Origin: Candidatus Aminicenantota bacterium
GTDB lineage: Bacteria; Acidobacteriota; Aminicenantia; Aminicenantales; JAFGAV01
Reading direction: 5' to 3'
NCBI GenBank assembly: GCA_016867615.1
Contig: VGJG01000103.1
Coordinates: 1-6,435 of the forward strand
Length of the DNA: 6,435 bases
The translations under genes were made by a program, and so were the position numbers. Shown here piece after piece: positions 5,234-6,435 of this stretch (its first letter is position 1; the number at the start of each line of letters is the position of its first letter). The notes beneath the pieces are model-generated. The model had not been told where the DNA came from, ran no database searches, and was given only the letters and a program-made list of their open reading frames with translations.

Positions 5234-5249
5234 GCCCACGGCGGCTTGA
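5230..5249. other. Inverted repeat overlapping the -35 box of yefM
   Basis: TCAAGCC-CACGGC-GGCTTGA is a perfect 7-bp inverted repeat, one arm of which contains most of the -35 hexamer of the yefM promoter. No T run follows on either strand, so it is not a terminator. It may be an additional regulator site or chance. The rest of 5250-5415 shows nothing I recognise. Confidence 0.4.
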
Positions 5250-5415
5250 TGACGATTCGTAGCTATTCTTCATGAAGTCGCTCCGGGAGGCGGATGATCT
5301 CTCGTTGAAGAGGACGTGCCGGCGGTCGAGCCTTTCTCGCCGGGGGCGGTCGGCATGGACGCCCCTTCCGCCGCCGGCGCAAGGCCGTTCCGGAGATCGG
5401 ATCAGCTGAAAGGAA

Positions 5416-5444
5416 TTGATCGGGGAAGAGCCGCCGGGTAAAAT
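5416..5444 (+). promoter_or_regulatory. Putative promoter giving a leaderless yjbQ transcript
   Basis: TTGATC (5416-5421), a 17-base spacer and TAAAAT (5439-5444) form a sigma70-like promoter. Transcription would start about seven bases after the -10 box, at or next to the ATG at 5451. No Shine-Dalgarno sequence precedes this ATG. Confidence 0.5.
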
Positions 5445-5450
5445 GGCTCC

Positions 5451-5870
5451 ATGAAATCCTACCGCCGCGAGCTGTGGTTCGAGGTCCCGTCCCGCCGCGG
5501 GTTCGTCAACATCACCGAGCGGGTGCGCGACTGCCTCCGGGAAAGCGGCGTTCGCGAGGGCCTGGTCCTGGTGAACGCCATGCACATCACCGCCTCGGTC
5601 TTCATCAACGACGACGAGAGCGGCCTGCACGCCGACTACGAGGAGTGGCTGGAGAAGATCGCCCCCCACGCCCCGACCTCGCGCTGGCGCCACAACCGCA
5701 CGGGCGAGGACAACGCCGACGCCCACCTCAAGCGCCAGGTCATGGGCCGCGAGGTCGTCGTGGCCGTCACGAAGGGCGACCTCGACTTCGGCCCCTGGGA
5801 GCGGATCTTCTACGGCGAGTTCGACGGCCGCCGCCGCAAGCGCGTCCTGGTCAAGATCATCGGCGAGTGA
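5451..5870 (+). CDS. yjbQ: YjbQ family protein (UPF0047; secondary thiamine-phosphate synthase type)
   Basis: The product is 139 aa, the usual length for this compact trimeric cytosolic family (PF01894). The characteristic blocks are present: [18 protein letters not shown] (42-59), [20 protein letters not shown] (80-99) with the conserved histidines 45, 81 and 92, and [26 protein letters not shown] (111-136). E. coli YjbQ shows weak thiamine-phosphate synthase activity by complementation, and the true physiological role remains unsettled. The start lacks a ribosome-binding site, but the N-terminus aligns with family members and a promoter is placed for a leaderless mRNA. The tldD-like gene follows after 22 bases with its own Shine-Dalgarno, so the two probably form an operon. 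Confidence 0.93.
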   Translation: MKSYRRELWFEVPSRRGFVNITERVRDCLRESGVREGLVLVNAMHITASVFINDDESGLHADYEEWLEKIAPHAPTSRWRHNRTGEDNADAHLKRQVMGREVVVAVTKGDLDFGPWERIFYGEFDGRRRKRVLVKIIGE

Positions 5871-5892
5871 ATCGATAGAAAGGAGTTCGGAC

Positions 5893-6435
5893 ATGAGCAA
5901 ACCGCGTTTCCTCCAAAAGGAGATCCCGCGCCGCTCCTTCATGGAGATCGGGTTCAAGGGAGGGCTGGCGCTTGCGGCGACGCCGGCGCTGCTCAAGGAC
6001 CTGCTGGCCGGGAAAACGGAGACCCGGGCCCTCCCGGCCGACCGGGGCCTTCTCGACAAGGTCATCGCCCAAGCCCTGGCCAAGGGCGGCGATTTCGCCG
6101 AGGTGTATCTCGAGAACCGCGTCAGCCGGCGGATCGTCATGGAGGAATCGAAAATCAAGAGCGCCGTCCTCAACCTCAGCCGCGGGGCCGGCGTGCGGGT
6201 CATCGCCGGCGAGAAGACGGGCTACGCCTACAGCGACGAGATCGACGAGGCCGCCCTCCTCCGGGCGGCCGAGACGGCCTCCTATGTCGCCGGAGGCGGA
6301 GGGCCGTCCCGGGCCGTTCCCGTCGCCCCGGCCGAGCGGCCGTCCTACATCACCGTGCGGCTGCCGCTCCAGGACGTCGCCGACGAGAAGCGCCTGGACG
6401 TCCTCCGCCGGGCCGACCAGGCGGCGCGCGACTAC
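5893..6435 (+). CDS. tldD: TldD/PmbA-family metallopeptidase, Tat-exported, N-terminal part
   Basis: This gene runs off the right edge; 181 residues are visible. ATG 5893 is preceded by AAAGGAG with a seven-base spacing. Residues 1-40 look like a twin-arginine signal: Arg13-Arg14 in PRRSFMEIG, then a hydrophobic stretch GGLALAATPALL (23-34). From about residue 55 the TldD N-terminal domain begins: FAEVYLENR, then the block from MEESKIKSAVLNLSRGAGVRV to GEKTGYAYSDEIDEAALLRAAE. In the family this domain precedes the zinc site (HExxxH), which lies outside the window, so catalytic competence cannot be judged. E. coli TldD works in the cytoplasm with PmbA/TldE on unfolded peptides. A Tat signal implies a folded, metal-loaded enzyme exported to the periplasm. 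A PmbA partner may follow downstream. Confidence 0.88.
   Translation, partial: MSKPRFLQKEIPRRSFMEIGFKGGLALAATPALLKDLLAGKTETRALPADRGLLDKVIAQALAKGGDFAEVYLENRVSRRIVMEESKIKSAVLNLSRGAGVRVIAGEKTGYAYSDEIDEAALLRAAETASYVAGGGGPSRAVPVAPAERPSYITVRLPLQDVADEKRLDVLRRADQAARDY

Noticed and set aside
5226..6203. Minus-strand open frame of 325 codons opposite yjbQ and tldD
   Set aside because: It overlaps two well-supported plus-strand genes and has no family resemblance.

Overview
The window is a GC-rich bacterial chromosome segment. Closely packed genes are separated by four intergenic stretches of about 230 to 370 bases that carry repeats and hairpins. The gene set (MFS permease, gingipain-like lipoprotein, DusB-type tRNA dihydrouridine synthase, YefM-YoeB toxin-antitoxin, YjbQ, Tat-exported TldD) points to a Gram-negative-type bacterium. 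The overall flavour recalls Acidobacteriota/Aminicenantes-like metagenomic genomes, but that is only an impression and was not tested.

Layout from left to right. Bases 2-898 (+) are the C-terminal two thirds of an MFS permease. Bases 899-1270 are non-coding and hold one copy of a 32-base repeat, a strong hairpin and a longer dispersed repeat (copy A). Bases 1271-2785 (-) encode a lipoprotein with a clan CD cysteine-peptidase domain of the C25/gingipain type. Bases 2786-3126 hold a 264-base element bounded by inverted copies of the 32-base repeat, lying between two divergent genes. Bases 3127-3396 and 3428-4408 (+) form a probable operon of an unknown small Cys-containing protein and a DusB-like enzyme. 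Bases 4409-4637 hold an inverted, diverged copy B of the dispersed repeat, with a rho-independent terminator facing left. Bases 4638-5178 (-) are a yefM-yoeB toxin-antitoxin pair with a recognisable TGTACA operator laid over a sigma70-like promoter. Bases 5451-5870 and 5893-6435 (+) are yjbQ followed closely by a tldD-like gene that runs off the right edge.

No completely new multi-gene system is visible. The most interesting parts are the repeats: a 264-base non-autonomous element whose ends resemble substrates of Y1 (HUH/REP-associated) transposases and may supply half-promoters to both flanking genes, and a second, older repeat family that lies after gene 3' ends and seems to carry terminator function. 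The gingipain-like lipoprotein flanked by the repeats and the promoter/operator architecture of the toxin-antitoxin operon are also worth attention.
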